A DNA stretch of 64,000 nucleotides, taken from positions 2,106,001 through 2,170,000 of the forward strand of contig NZ_CP042345.1 of the NCBI RefSeq assembly GCF_007954425.1. Reading direction: 5' to 3'. Origin of the DNA: Novosphingobium ginsenosidimutans (lineage in GTDB: Bacteria; Pseudomonadota; Alphaproteobacteria; Sphingomonadales; Sphingomonadaceae). The notes below the pieces were generated by a model. The model saw only the letters and a program-made list of their open reading frames with translations, did no database searches and was not told where the DNA came from. The position numbers were made by a program, and so were the translations under genes. This document shows positions 28,863 through 39,148 of the stretch, piece after piece; position 1 is the stretch's first letter; every line of letters starts with the position of its first letter.

Positions 28863-29548
28863 GCGAAGCGGCGCTCGAACGCCCGGTCTGGTCGATGCTG
28901 ACCGGGCCGCAGGCCGGTCTGGCCGTCGCGACCGGCGCGGCGGTGCGGATCGATCCGCGCTATGGCCCCTTTGCGGCGGCGCGTGACGAGTCAGACGAGG
29001 CGCAGGCGGCACTGGCGGCGACGCTATCCGGACCAGAAGATACGATCTGGCTGGTGGAGCGCGAAGAATGGCCGGCCCCGGCCGGCACGCGGGTGGTGCG
29101 GGTTGCGCCGTTGTTGCAGATGGTGGCGGACAGTCCCGCGCCGCTGCGGGAGCATGATGGCCCCTTCGTGGCGCTCGGCGCTGGCGATGTGGCCGAAATG
29201 ACTGACCTCGCGCTCGCAACCGAGCCAGGCCCCTGGGGACCGCTGACGCACCAGTACGGCCAGTTCTGGGGCCTGCGCGAGGACGGGCGGCTCCTCGCCA
29301 TGGCGGGCGAACGGATGCGGCCGGCGCCGGGCCTGGCCGAAGTCAGCGGTGTCTGCACCTGGCCCGACCAGCGCGGGCGGGGCCTCGCCGGCGCGCTGAT
29401 CCGCCAGGTGATGGCGGGCCAGGTCGCACGGGGCGACGTGCCCTATCTTCATTCCTATGCCGGAAACGTCAGCGCGATCCGGCTCTATGAATCGCTTGGC
29501 TTCCGCCCCGCGCGCGAGATGGTGGCGACGGTCCTCGCGCTGGCCTAG
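28859..29548 (+). CDS. GNAT-family N-acetyltransferase
   Basis: 229 residues, GTG start overlapping the recN stop. The C-terminal half is a GNAT fold of the FR47 type: GLAEVSGVCTWPDQRGRGLAGALIRQVM contains the acetyl-CoA loop (RGRGLA), followed by LHSYAGNVSAIRLYESLGFRPAREM. The N-terminal 90 residues are an Ala/Glu-rich, less conserved region. The acceptor substrate is unknown. Coupling to recN and proximity to ligA look like operon economy, not shared function. Confidence 0.88.
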   Translation: MSEAALERPVWSMLTGPQAGLAVATGAAVRIDPRYGPFAAARDESDEAQAALAATLSGPEDTIWLVEREEWPAPAGTRVVRVAPLLQMVADSPAPLREHDGPFVALGAGDVAEMTDLALATEPGPWGPLTHQYGQFWGLREDGRLLAMAGERMRPAPGLAEVSGVCTWPDQRGRGLAGALIRQVMAGQVARGDVPYLHSYAGNVSAIRLYESLGFRPAREMVATVLALA

Positions 29549-31618
<2,070 letters not shown>

Positions 31619-31701
31619 AGATCCCTAGCGCGGCCAACTCGTTCTCTAGCACCGCGCAGAAGTACAGCGAAGCCGCCCGCTGGACCAGGTGACTGCCGCA
31701 A

Positions 31702-32583
31702 TCAGGAGTGTTCCTGGGCCTCGGCAATCGGGGCGCGGGTTCGCCTGAGCGCAACGATCAGCACCCCGGTAAGGGCGATCGCTGAACCCACGATCATCTG
31801 CGTATCAAGCTGGTCGTTGGTGATCACTACGCCCAGCGCGATCGTCGCCAGCGGGGTGATTAGCGTCAGCGGCGCGATCAGGTTTGCTTCATAGCGGGCG
31901 ATCAGCACGTAGAAGAGCGTGTGCGCGCCGACCGAGACGACCAACGCGGAAAAGACCAGCGCCGCCACGAAGGGCCAGCCAACACTTGCGATCTGGCCCC
32001 AGTCCGGTGTTTCAAGCAGCAAGCTGAGCGGAACCAGCAGGAGTGTGCTGGTCATGCCAACCCAGGCCTGCAGCCGCAGCGGCGCGATTTCACCCATCTG
32101 CTTCATTAGCACCGCCCCAAGCGAACCGCTGGCGGCCCCGGCCAGGACCAGCAGCAGGCCGGCCGAGATTGCAAGCCCGGGTTCCCACACCACCACCAAC
32201 ACGCCGACCAGCGTCAAGGTAATGCCCAGCGCGCGGCGCCAGTGGATCCGTTCGCCCAGGATCAGGATCGAAAGCAGCGTGGTGATGGGCACCCCGGCCT
32301 GGCTGACGACCGCCGCAGCCGAAGGTGAGACAGTCTGCAGTGCGATGAACAACAGCGCAAAGCTGCCGCCGCCCATCAGCAGGCCCACGGCGACGATCCG
32401 CCAGGCCGGGCGCGGCATGGGTCGCAGCCAGGGCAATGTCACCGCCGCAACAATCGCGAACCGGATCGCGGCATAGAGCAGCGGCGGCACCTGCCAGTCG
32501 CTGACCACAATCTTGCTGACGACATTGTTGGTCGCCCAGATCAGACAGATGCCGACCAGGATCAGGAAGTCGCGCAGGCTCAC
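31702..32583 (-). CDS. EamA/DMT-family transporter
   Basis: 293 residues with ten hydrophobic segments in two five-helix halves, the drug/metabolite transporter layout. The first EamA half starts RDFLILVGICLIWATNNVVSKIVV; the second starts GLLLVLAGAASGSLGAVLMKQMG. GTG start, eight bases after the prmA stop. Substrates of this family range from amino acids to metabolites and cannot be predicted. It is the last gene of a leftward operon with prmA, a metallo-beta-lactamase and an SDR. Confidence 0.88.
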   Translation of the reverse strand: MSLRDFLILVGICLIWATNNVVSKIVVSDWQVPPLLYAAIRFAIVAAVTLPWLRPMPRPAWRIVAVGLLMGGGSFALLFIALQTVSPSAAAVVSQAGVPITTLLSILILGERIHWRRALGITLTLVGVLVVVWEPGLAISAGLLLVLAGAASGSLGAVLMKQMGEIAPLRLQAWVGMTSTLLLVPLSLLLETPDWGQIASVGWPFVAALVFSALVVSVGAHTLFYVLIARYEANLIAPLTLITPLATIALGVVITNDQLDTQMIVGSAIALTGVLIVALRRTRAPIAEAQEHS

Positions 32584-32590
32584 GCGGCTA

Positions 32591-33547
32591 TCAGCGCCTT
32601 GTCCAGTCAGGGAGGCGGCCGGGGCGGGAGACCCGAGCGCCTGCGCCGCCGCGCTTTCTCAGCCACAGGATCGACCAGTCGCCATTGACCAGCCGTGCTG
32701 CCAGGCGCAGTCCGGCAGCGCGCGCAGCGCGGCGAACCTGGGCCTCCTGCGTCTCCAGCAGCCCGGCCAGCACCAGGTGCCCGCCCGGCACGAGATGACG
32801 AGCGAAGTCAGGCGCCAGGCCGATCAGTGGTCCGGCAAGGATATTGGCGATGATCAGGTCATAGGGGCCGCGCGCGGCCAGCAAGGGATGCGCCATCCCG
32901 TCGGCAACCAGCATGGTCAGCGCGCCCTGGCCGGCACCCAGCGGCACCGCATTGGTGGCGGCATTGTCCTCCACCACGCCAAGGCAGACCGCATCGATAT
33001 CGCTCGCCGTGGCGAGCGCGCGCGGCCACAGGTGCAGCGCGGCAAAGGCGAGTAGCCCGGTGCCGGTGCCAATATCGGCCAGGTTGCGGACCACTACGCC
33101 CTGGCGCTTCATGTGGGTCAGCATGGACAGGCATCCGGCCGTAGTGGCGTGCTGGCCGGTGCCGAAGGCCTGGCTGGCAGGAATGCAGAAATCGCGCACG
33201 CCCTGCTGGCCCAGCGCCGCATGTTCGGGCGTGTGGACATGGAACGCCCCGGCACGGATCGGCTCGAGCCCGGTCTGGCTGGCGGTCAGCCAATCAACCT
33301 CCGGCAATTGTTCGATCGCCAGTTCGGGCCTGGCATCGAGGAAGAGCGAGAGGATGGCGGCCTTGTCGGCCTTGCTCGGTTTGCGCGGCAGCCAGGCTTC
33401 CAGCCGCCAGTCGTCGGGCCTGTCCTCGGCAATCTCGCTGCCGGAAATGACGATGTCGGGATTCCAGTCCCAGGCGTCCTCATGCGCCAGCAGTGCGGCC
33501 TCGATCACGGGACGCGGGGCGAGGGCGGTCAGCTTCCAGCTGGTCAT
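32591..33547 (-). CDS. prmA: Ribosomal protein L11 methyltransferase
   Basis: 318 residues from the ATG at 33547. The N-terminal part is the L11-recognition domain; the SAM-binding core has ASQAFGTGQHATTAGCLSML and LADIGTGTGLLAFAAL, with the NPPF-like motif present as IIANILAGPL, all typical of PrmA. It trimethylates ribosomal protein L11. The start overlaps the metallo-beta-lactamase stop (ATGA). The last 20 residues are an extra Arg/Gly-rich tail (RKRGGAGARVSRPGRLPDW). Confidence 0.94.
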   Translation of the reverse strand: MTSWKLTALAPRPVIEAALLAHEDAWDWNPDIVISGSEIAEDRPDDWRLEAWLPRKPSKADKAAILSLFLDARPELAIEQLPEVDWLTASQTGLEPIRAGAFHVHTPEHAALGQQGVRDFCIPASQAFGTGQHATTAGCLSMLTHMKRQGVVVRNLADIGTGTGLLAFAALHLWPRALATASDIDAVCLGVVEDNAATNAVPLGAGQGALTMLVADGMAHPLLAARGPYDLIIANILAGPLIGLAPDFARHLVPGGHLVLAGLLETQEAQVRRAARAAGLRLAARLVNGDWSILWLRKRGGAGARVSRPGRLPDWTRR

Positions 33548-34467
33548 TTGGGGACGACAGCCTCGCGGGCCAGCCGCTCGGCAAAGCGCTGGCCTGCGGC
33601 GGCGGCATAGGCGGCGCAAGCGTCTGGCTTGATCAGCGGCTGTCGGCCCGCAAGGCGCGGGAACAGATCGCTGGCAGAGGGGTGCGGGGTAACGATGATC
33701 TCGCAGGGCAACGCGGCGATGACTGCCAGGCCCTGGCGGATCGCTTTCACCCGCTCTGGATTGTCGGTGAAGCGATAGCCATCGGCCGAGATGGTCGAGG
33801 TGCTGTCGGCATAGGCAATCGTGCGGCACTGCGCGCCCTGGCACTGCTGCCAGGTCCAGCTGGTCGAGCCGGGCGAATGGGCCGGGTTGGCCCAGGCGGT
33901 GAAGCGGACGCCGCCCGCCACTAGCGCCGTGCCGTGCGGCTGGGTCTTGGCCACCTTGATCGGCCGCATCGGTTCCTTGAGCAGCAGCGGGGCCTGGGGA
34001 TCGGCTGGATCGGGCTGGCCGCTGCGCAGCATGGCCGCCTGGTTCGGTCCGGCAATGACCTTCGCGCCGGTGCGACGCTGCAGTTCGGCCACGGCTCCGG
34101 CATGGTCGAAGTGTTCGTGGCTGACCAGGATCCAGCGGATCGCCGTCACCGGAAAGCCCAGCTTGCGGACATTGTCGAGCACCAGGTCGGCAGCCTGGGG
34201 AATGCCGCCGTCCAGCAGCACCAGCCCGTCCGGGGTCTGGACCAGCAGGGTGGTGATTCCGCAGGTGCCGACATACCAGGTGTTGCCGAAGACATGGGCG
34301 GGCGGGGCCGGATCGCCCCAACCGTCGCGGCCGGCGCAGGCCTTGACCATATCGCGCTCGGCCTGCGGGCGCGGGATATACATCTGCGGTGATGCCGGTG
34401 CGGCCAGGCTGAGAGCCGCCACACTGACCAGCAGGCGCTTAGCGGACAAAGCTGGCTCCATTCGCAT
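33544..34467 (-). CDS. Subclass B3 metallo-beta-lactamase
   Basis: Up to 307 residues; a second ATG at 34461 also gives a signal peptide (LLVSVAALSLAAPASPQ), so the enzyme is periplasmic. All zinc ligands of subclass B3 are present: SHEHFDHAG (HxHxDH), the His in NPAHSPGSTSW, and the His in VTPHPS. TWYVGTCGITTLLVQTPDGLVLLDGG is a B3-like N-terminal sandwich strand. B3 enzymes hydrolyse penicillins, cephalosporins and often carbapenems; activity here is inferred. It overlaps both the SDR and prmA genes, so it is part of a resident operon and not a gene cassette. Confidence 0.9.
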   Translation of the reverse strand: MRMEPALSAKRLLVSVAALSLAAPASPQMYIPRPQAERDMVKACAGRDGWGDPAPPAHVFGNTWYVGTCGITTLLVQTPDGLVLLDGGIPQAADLVLDNVRKLGFPVTAIRWILVSHEHFDHAGAVAELQRRTGAKVIAGPNQAAMLRSGQPDPADPQAPLLLKEPMRPIKVAKTQPHGTALVAGGVRFTAWANPAHSPGSTSWTWQQCQGAQCRTIAYADSTSTISADGYRFTDNPERVKAIRQGLAVIAALPCEIIVTPHPSASDLFPRLAGRQPLIKPDACAAYAAAAGQRFAERLAREAVVPK

Positions 34468-35158
34468 CCAGCACGGCCCCGGTCATGCTTTCCGGCGCAT
34501 CGAGTGCGCAGAACACGGCCATGGTCGCGATCTCTTCCGGGGTGGCGACACGGCCCAGCGGAATATCGGCCAGCAGCCCAGGTCCGCCGCGGCTTGCCAG
34601 GTAGTCGCCGGCCATGGCCGTGTCGGTAAAGCCAGGGCAGATTGCATAGCTCATGATGCCCTTGGCGGGGTAATGGCGGGCGATGGTCTTGTGCAGCCCG
34701 ATCATCCCGGCCTTGGCAGCGGCATAGTGCCAGTGATCGGGCGAGTCGCCCCGATAGGCGGCCCGGCTAGCGATGTGGACAATCCGGCCCGGGCGACCAT
34801 CGTTCAGCCATTGCCGCACGGCATAGCGCGAAAGTTCGGCCGCTGCGGTCAGGTTGATCCGCAGCGAATCTTCCCAGTTATCCAGCCATTCGATGTCCGA
34901 CAGGCTGAGCGGGTTGGCCTGAAACAGCCCGGCGTTGTTGACCAGCACATCGATCTTGCCGTTGGGCGATCGTTCAAGCGCAGCGTCCCAGATTCGCCCG
35001 GCTGCCGTAGGGTCCGTGAGGTCCGCGCCGATCGTATCGGCATCGTGGGCCTTGCTGGCATGGCCGATCACGGTGACGCCGCGCGCGATGAGGGCGGCCC
35101 GGATCGCGGCGCCGATCCCGCGGGAAGAGCCGGTGACTAGTGCGGTAAGTTGGGTCAT
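34439..35158 (-). CDS. Short-chain dehydrogenase/reductase
   Basis: 239 residues. Classical SDR features: TGSSRGIG nucleotide-binding motif near residue 9, VLVNNAG, catalytic Ser in HIASRAAY, and the YxxxK pair in WHYAAAKAG. The C-terminal GAVLDANGASFVR closes the fold. The start MTQLTALVTG fits family length. It overlaps the metallo-beta-lactamase start by about 29 bases. It resembles 3-oxoacyl-reductase-type SDRs, but the substrate is not determined. It diverges from sdhC. Confidence 0.9.
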   Translation of the reverse strand: MTQLTALVTGSSRGIGAAIRAALIARGVTVIGHASKAHDADTIGADLTDPTAAGRIWDAALERSPNGKIDVLVNNAGLFQANPLSLSDIEWLDNWEDSLRINLTAAAELSRYAVRQWLNDGRPGRIVHIASRAAYRGDSPDHWHYAAAKAGMIGLHKTIARHYPAKGIMSYAICPGFTDTAMAGDYLASRGGPGLLADIPLGRVATPEEIATMAVFCALDAPESMTGAVLDANGASFVR

Positions 35159-35280
35159 GGACCTGCTCTAGGACTTTGGTGCATGTGCGCCAAGCCACCG
35201 CTTGCACGGCCCCGCGTTTTGATTATGGGGATGGCGCAAAGGCGGCACACTGCGCCGCACCACTAAAGGGGAACGCAAGC

Positions 35281-35670
35281 ATGGCCGGAGCCAGCAACCG
35301 TCCGATTTCGCCACACCTGCAAATCTGGAAGTGGGGGCCGGCAATGCTGGTCTCGATCCTCCACCGCGTTTCGGGCGATGGCCTGTCGATTGTCGGCTCG
35401 GCGGTGTTCCTGTGGTGGCTGGGCGCGCTGGCCGGCGGCGAACAGAGCTATCTTACCTTCACCCGCCACATGGGCGAATGGTACGGGCAGGTCCTGCTGA
35501 TCGGCCTGACCTGGGCCTTCTTCAATCACACGGCCTCGGGCATCCGCCACCTTGTGCTGGATATCGGCGCGGGCTTCGAACTGAAGAGCAACCAGCTGTG
35601 GTCGATCCTGACCCCGCTGATCGCCCTGGCGCTGACTGGCGCCACCTGGGCCTACATCCTGCTGCGCTGA
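35281..35670 (+). CDS. sdhC: Succinate dehydrogenase cytochrome b556 subunit
   Basis: 129 residues from the ATG at 35281. RPISPHLQIWK and SILHRVSGDGL are the SdhC signature (quinone-site Ser and Arg), and NHTASGIRHLVLDIG holds the haem-ligand His in the second transmembrane helix. Three hydrophobic segments anchor complex II in the inner membrane. The open frame starts earlier at 35176, but the chosen start matches the family. It is the first gene of sdhCDA. Confidence 0.95.
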   Translation: MAGASNRPISPHLQIWKWGPAMLVSILHRVSGDGLSIVGSAVFLWWLGALAGGEQSYLTFTRHMGEWYGQVLLIGLTWAFFNHTASGIRHLVLDIGAGFELKSNQLWSILTPLIALALTGATWAYILLR

Positions 35671-35681
35671 GGGAACGGACA

Positions 35682-36068
35682 ATGGGTAACGGAACCAATA
35701 TCGGCCGCGTTCGCGCACTGGGCTCGGCCCATTCGGGCACCAAGCACTGGCTGGCGATGCGCCTCACCTCGATTGCGCTGCTCGTCCTGGGCTTCTGGCT
35801 GTTGTTCGCGCTGATCGGCCTGCCCGATCTGACCTTCAAGACAGTCAAGGCCTGGGCGGCCCAGCCGCTCAGCGCCACGGGCCTGGTCCTGCTGGTGATC
35901 GCCAGCTTCTGGCACACGCAGATGGGCCTGCAGGAACTGATCGAGGACTATGTCCACGAACACGCCAACAAGTACGCCTGCCTGACGCTGCTTAATCTCG
36001 CTGCCTTCGCTGGGGGTGCCTTTGGCGTCTTCGCGATTGTCCGTATCGCTCTGGGAGCTGCCGCATGA
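35682..36068 (+). CDS. sdhD: Succinate dehydrogenase membrane anchor subunit
   Basis: 128 residues from the ATG at 35682. It starts with a basic stretch ([21 protein letters not shown]) and has three hydrophobic segments, including the haem-side [16 protein letters not shown], typical of alphaproteobacterial SdhD. It completes the membrane anchor of complex II with SdhC. Its stop overlaps the sdhA start by ATGA. Confidence 0.93.
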   Translation: MGNGTNIGRVRALGSAHSGTKHWLAMRLTSIALLVLGFWLLFALIGLPDLTFKTVKAWAAQPLSATGLVLLVIASFWHTQMGLQELIEDYVHEHANKYACLTLLNLAAFAGGAFGVFAIVRIALGAAA

Positions 36069-37870
36069 CTGCCGCCTACAAGATCATCGACCACACCTAT
36101 GATACGGTGGTCGTCGGCGCGGGCGGTTCGGGCCTGCGCGCGACGATGGGCAGCGCCGAAGCTGGCCTGCGGACCGCCTGCATCACCAAGGTCTTCCCGA
36201 CCCGTTCGCACACCGTTGCCGCGCAGGGCGGGATCGCCGCCTCGCTGTGCAACAACACGCCCGATCACTGGACCTGGCACATGTACGATACCGTCAAGGG
36301 ATCGGACTGGCTGGGTGACCAGGACGCGATCGAATACATGGTGCGTGAAGCCCCACAGGCGGTTTACGAGCTGGAACACGCCGGCGTGCCCTTCAGCCGC
36401 AACCCCGATGGCACGATCTACCAGCGCCCGTTCGGCGGCCACATGCAGAACATGGGTGAAGGCCCGCCGGTGCAGCGCACCTGCGCCGCGGCTGACCGTA
36501 CCGGCCACGCCATGCTCCATGCGCTCTACCAGCAGAGCCTGAAGTACAATTCGGACTTCTTCATCGAATACTTCGCGATCGACCTGATCATGGAAAACGG
36601 CGCCTGCCGCGGGGTGATCGCGATCTGCATGGATGACGGTTCGATCCACCGCTTCCGCAGCCACGCCGTGGTCCTGGCGACCGGCGGCTATGGCCGCTGC
36701 TATTACACCGCCACTTCGGCCCATACCTGCACCGGCGACGGCGGCGGCATGGTGCTGCGCGCCGGGCTGCCATTGCAGGACATGGAATTTGTGCAGTTCC
36801 ACCCGACCGGCATCTACGGCGCGGGCGTGCTGATCACCGAAGGCGCGCGCGGCGAGGGCGGCTACCTCACCAATTCCGAGGGTGAGCGGTTCATGGAACG
36901 CTATGCCCCTTCGGCCAAGGACCTCGCATCGCGCGATGTCGTCTCGCGCTCGATGGCGCTGGAAATCCGCGAAGGCCGCGGCGTCGGACCGAACAAGGAT
37001 CACATCTTCCTGCACCTTGATCACATCGATCCCAAGGTGCTGGCCGAACGCCTGCCGGGCATCACCGAAAGTGGCAAGATCTTCGCTGGCGTCGACCTGA
37101 CCCGCCAGCCGCTGCCGGTCGTCCCGACGGTGCACTACAACATGGGCGGCATCCCGTGCGACTATAACGGCCGCGTGATGACCATCGGGCCGGATGGCGA
37201 TCCGGAAACCCCGGTGCCGGGCCTGTTCGCCGTCGGCGAAGCGGCCTGCGTTTCGGTTCACGGTGCCAACCGCCTCGGCTCGAACTCGCTGATCGACCTG
37301 GTGGTCTTCGGCCGGGCGACGGGACACTACCTCAAGCAGACGATCAAGCCGGGCACGGCCCATGCCGAACTGCCGAAGGACAGCGCCGACATGGCGCTTG
37401 GCCGCCTCGACCATTTCCGCCACGCCAACGGCAGCTCACCCACCGCCGAGGTCCGCACCGAAATGCAGCGCACCATGTCGGCCCACGCCGCCGTGTTCCG
37501 CAATGATGAGCTGATGGCCGAAGGCAAGGAAAAGCTCGCCGCCACCTATGCGCGGATGGCCGACATCAAGGTCCATGACCGTTCGCTGATCTGGAACTCG
37601 GACCTGATCGAGACGCTCGAGCTGGACAACCTGATCAGCCAGGCCTCGGTCACGCTGCACAGCGCCCACAACCGCAAGGAAAGCCGCGGCGCCCACGCGC
37701 ACGAGGATTTCCCCGATCGCGACGACGCCCAGTGGATGAAGCACACCGCAGCCTGGTTCGATGGCTGGGGCGGCAAGGGCGGTGCGGTCAAGATCGACTA
37801 CCGCCCGGTTCACGAATACACGCTGACCGACGATGTCGAGTACATCAAGCCGAAGAAGCGGGTGTATTGA
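36065..37870 (+). CDS. sdhA: Succinate dehydrogenase flavoprotein subunit
   Basis: 601 residues, standard SdhA length. [17 protein letters not shown] is the FAD fold, [10 protein letters not shown] carries the His that covalently binds FAD, and HPTGIYGAG and REGRG are active-site regions. [19 protein letters not shown] closes the FAD domain. It oxidises succinate to fumarate in the TCA cycle and respiratory chain. The iron-sulfur subunit gene sdhB, which usually follows, is absent: the next genes are a toxin-antitoxin pair and blaI/blaR1. Confidence 0.97.
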   Translation: MTAAYKIIDHTYDTVVVGAGGSGLRATMGSAEAGLRTACITKVFPTRSHTVAAQGGIAASLCNNTPDHWTWHMYDTVKGSDWLGDQDAIEYMVREAPQAVYELEHAGVPFSRNPDGTIYQRPFGGHMQNMGEGPPVQRTCAAADRTGHAMLHALYQQSLKYNSDFFIEYFAIDLIMENGACRGVIAICMDDGSIHRFRSHAVVLATGGYGRCYYTATSAHTCTGDGGGMVLRAGLPLQDMEFVQFHPTGIYGAGVLITEGARGEGGYLTNSEGERFMERYAPSAKDLASRDVVSRSMALEIREGRGVGPNKDHIFLHLDHIDPKVLAERLPGITESGKIFAGVDLTRQPLPVVPTVHYNMGGIPCDYNGRVMTIGPDGDPETPVPGLFAVGEAACVSVHGANRLGSNSLIDLVVFGRATGHYLKQTIKPGTAHAELPKDSADMALGRLDHFRHANGSSPTAEVRTEMQRTMSAHAAVFRNDELMAEGKEKLAATYARMADIKVHDRSLIWNSDLIETLELDNLISQASVTLHSAHNRKESRGAHAHEDFPDRDDAQWMKHTAAWFDGWGGKGGAVKIDYRPVHEYTLTDDVEYIKPKKRVY

Positions 37871-38035
37871 TGCGGAGTGGAGTGACGTTCCGCCAAGGTA
37901 TTATCGCGGGCTGAACTCTGCTGATGTTGCGGCAGAAGCATTGGGCAAGGACCAGCGGAGCCGTTGGGACTTGCAGCGCAATGTCTGCGCTCTCGCCACC
38001 AAAAATGCAGGGCGTGGGTCATCCCACCCCGTCAC

Positions 38036-38052
38036 CCCGGGCTTGACCCGGG
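38036..38052. repeat. CCCGGG hairpin of a dispersed repeat
   Basis: CCCGGG, loop CTTGA, CCCGGG. The same stem theme (CCCGGA/TCCGGG with a TCAAG loop) recurs inside the two 46-bp repeats nearby, so these look like members of one dispersed family. Confidence 0.5.
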
Positions 38053-38091
38053 ACTAGGCTGTTCTTCTGGACGCCTGCCCGGCTCGCACCG

Positions 38092-38137
38092 CCTGAAAGA
38101 AGAAGCCCAGGCCCGGATCAAGTCCGGGCTGACGAAT
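38092..38137. repeat. 46-bp direct repeat, copy 1 (left of parDE)
   Basis: Starts CCTGAAAGAAGAAGCCCAGG and ends CTGACGAAT, with an internal GCCCGGA/TCCGGGC hairpin. It is identical over 46 bases to 38827-38872. The two copies lie 65 bases beyond the toxin gene end and 94 bases beyond the antitoxin start, so they bracket the toxin-antitoxin pair. Confidence 0.85.
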
Positions 38138-38202
38138 AAGTGAGCGGCTTTGAAAGACTAAAGCTGCAAGCGGCGGTGCTTTTACCCGCGCTAGCGCCTC
38201 AA

Positions 38203-38493
38203 TCACCCCAACCAGGTCTCGAAGCCTGCCGCTGCGTGCAGCACTCGGACGATCTCGATCCGGTCCTCGAACACCAGATAGAACACTGCATGGCGGCCAC
38301 TGTTCATCCGGCGCAAGCCGGGGCGAGGTTCGTATTCGGGGAAGCGCAGTGGGAACTCCAGCCGCGATTTGATGTCATCCCGGAGCGTGGCGACATAATG
38401 CGCCGCCTGTGCTTGCCCCCAGCGCGCGCGTGTTTCCCGCGCCGTGCGCCGCAGATCGGCCACGGCGGCGGCGCGGAATTCCAGCGTTCTCAC
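38203..38493 (-). CDS. RelE/ParE-family toxin
   Basis: 96 residues. RTLEFRAAAVADLRRTARETRARWG is the ParE/RelE N-terminal strand and helices, then RFPEYEPRPGLRRMNSGRHAVFYLVFEDRIEIVRVLHAA gives the C-terminal beta sheet with the typical RVLHAA ending. ParE-type members poison DNA gyrase and RelE-type members cleave mRNA; the pairing with a ParD-like antitoxin favours ParE. The start overlaps the antitoxin stop by ATGA. Confidence 0.88.
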   Translation of the reverse strand: MRTLEFRAAAVADLRRTARETRARWGQAQAAHYVATLRDDIKSRLEFPLRFPEYEPRPGLRRMNSGRHAVFYLVFEDRIEIVRVLHAAAGFETWLG

Positions 38494-38732
38494 TTCGCTC
38501 TGAATTCCTCGCCGTACCAGCGGTCGAGATCAAATTCGGCATCGACCGGGCTGGTCAGCCCCTGATCGATCGCCTCAAGCAGCTTGGCGCGGAACGCTGC
38601 CCGCTCTTCATGCAGGCGCAGTGCATCGCGGATGACTTCGCTGGCTGATCCGTATTCGCCTGATTCCACTTTGCTGCGGGTGTAAGCAACATAGCGCTCA
38701 CCAAGGGCGATCGAGGTGTTCTTGCTGGCCAT
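38490..38732 (-). CDS. ParD-family antitoxin
   Basis: 80 residues. NTSIALGERYVAYTRSKVESGEYGSASEVIRDALRLHEER is the ribbon-helix-helix DNA-binding region of ParD/CopG-type antitoxins, and the acidic C-terminal tail (FDLDRWYGEEF) should wrap the toxin. It precedes and overlaps the toxin gene, the standard order. A dyad in its promoter supports autoregulation. Confidence 0.88.
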   Translation of the reverse strand: MASKNTSIALGERYVAYTRSKVESGEYGSASEVIRDALRLHEERAAFRAKLLEAIDQGLTSPVDAEFDLDRWYGEEFRAK

Positions 38733-38738
38733 GACAGA

Positions 38739-38767
38739 CTGTTACCAAAAATTGGTATCTGCGTCAA
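38739..38767 (-). promoter_or_regulatory. parDE promoter with autoregulatory dyad
   Basis: On the minus strand, TTGACG (38762-38767) and TAACAG (38739-38744) are spaced by 17 bases. In and next to the spacer sits TACCAA-AAA-TTGGTA (38743-38757), a perfect dyad where the ParD ribbon-helix-helix could bind and block transcription. The site lies 11 bases before the parD start. Confidence 0.6.
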
Positions 38768-38824
38768 TCGGCCCAGGCCAGGACCGAAGTTCAGGGGAGG
38801 GGACCAAACAGACCTCCTCCCCGT

Positions 38825-38974
38825 CACCTGAAAGAAGAAGCCCAGGCCCGGATCAAGTCCGGGCTGACGAATGGCAGGTGATGGGGCGCTGCACCTTCCG
38901 ATTTTCCTACATCACCTGAACCTGTCACACTGCCTCTGGCTGGATCGAGGCAGACTATGTTTTTCTTTCAGGTG
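38825..38974. mobile_element. 150-bp segment with 12-bp terminal inverted repeats (MITE-like)
   Basis: CACCTGAAAGAA at 38825-38836 is the exact reverse complement of TTCTTTCAGGTG at 38963-38974. Inside lies a second inverted pair, CAGGTGATG (38875-38883) and CATCACCTG (38910-38918). The segment holds no gene and includes the second 46-bp repeat. I see no target-site duplication, so mobility is speculative. Confidence 0.4.
38827..38872. repeat. 46-bp direct repeat, copy 2 (right of parDE)
   Basis: Identical in all 46 positions to 38092-38137, same orientation. Direct repeats this close could recombine and delete the toxin-antitoxin pair between them. Confidence 0.85.
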
Positions 38975-39103
38975 GCGAACAAATCATCGGATATTTGCCG
39001 AAAAACCGCACTTCTCTGCGGGTTTGCTGATGTTGGAAGAAGCGGACGCAGTGTCAACTGTGTCAAGTCCAACGTCACGCTGCATTCATCCGGCGTTCAA
39101 GAT

Positions 39104-39129
39104 TACATCCGTAGTCGATTACGTGTGTA
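39104..39129. promoter_or_regulatory. Two BlaI/MecI-type operator boxes
   Basis: TACATCCGTA (39104-39113) and TACGTGTGTA (39120-39129) both fit the TAC-N4-GTA core of BlaI/MecI operators. They stand 16 bases apart, start to start, and end 19 bases before the blaI start codon. This fits autorepression of the blaI-blaR1 pair. Confidence 0.6.
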
Positions 39130-39148
39130 GACATCGAGAGGATGCGCC

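Larger units (their letters stand above)
37871..38202. other. 332-bp gap after sdhA with dispersed repeats, no gene
   Basis: No convincing coding sequence. The first 130 bases have no family match; a short frame in them (37833-38057) starts inside sdhA out of frame and looks spurious. A hairpin (38036-38052) and a 46-bp repeat (38092-38137) follow. This is where sdhB would normally be expected. Confidence 0.6.
38733..39148. other. 416-bp intergenic stretch between parD and blaI
   Basis: No gene. It contains the parD promoter and operator, copy 2 of the 46-bp repeat, a 150-bp segment bounded by inverted repeats, and two BlaI-like boxes before blaI. The middle part (about 38975-39100) shows nothing else recognisable. 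Confidence 0.65.

Noticed and set aside
27180..29219. 679-codon minus-strand open frame opposite recN
   Set aside because: Sequence is low-complexity Arg/Ala/Gly-rich, typical of the antisense of a GC-rich gene; recN on the other strand has full ATPase motifs.
31619..31701. Possible small protein between ligA and the EamA gene
   Set aside because: A short minus-strand frame reads plausibly (HLVQRAASLYFCAVLENEL) but has no start site within the gap and overlaps ligA antisense.
33544..34467. B3 beta-lactamase as part of an acquired resistance cassette
   Set aside because: Overlaps housekeeping genes on both sides and shares their composition; no integron or insertion sequence nearby.
35948..37423. 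491-codon minus-strand frame opposite sdhA
   Set aside because: Antisense of a strongly conserved gene; no domain similarity.
37833..38057. 74-codon frame across the sdhA end
   Set aside because: Starts inside sdhA in another frame, no ribosome site, no similarity; the gap looks noncoding.
38092..38872. CRISPR array from the two 46-bp repeats
   Set aside because: Only two copies, 735 bases apart, with genes between them and no spacer-like units.
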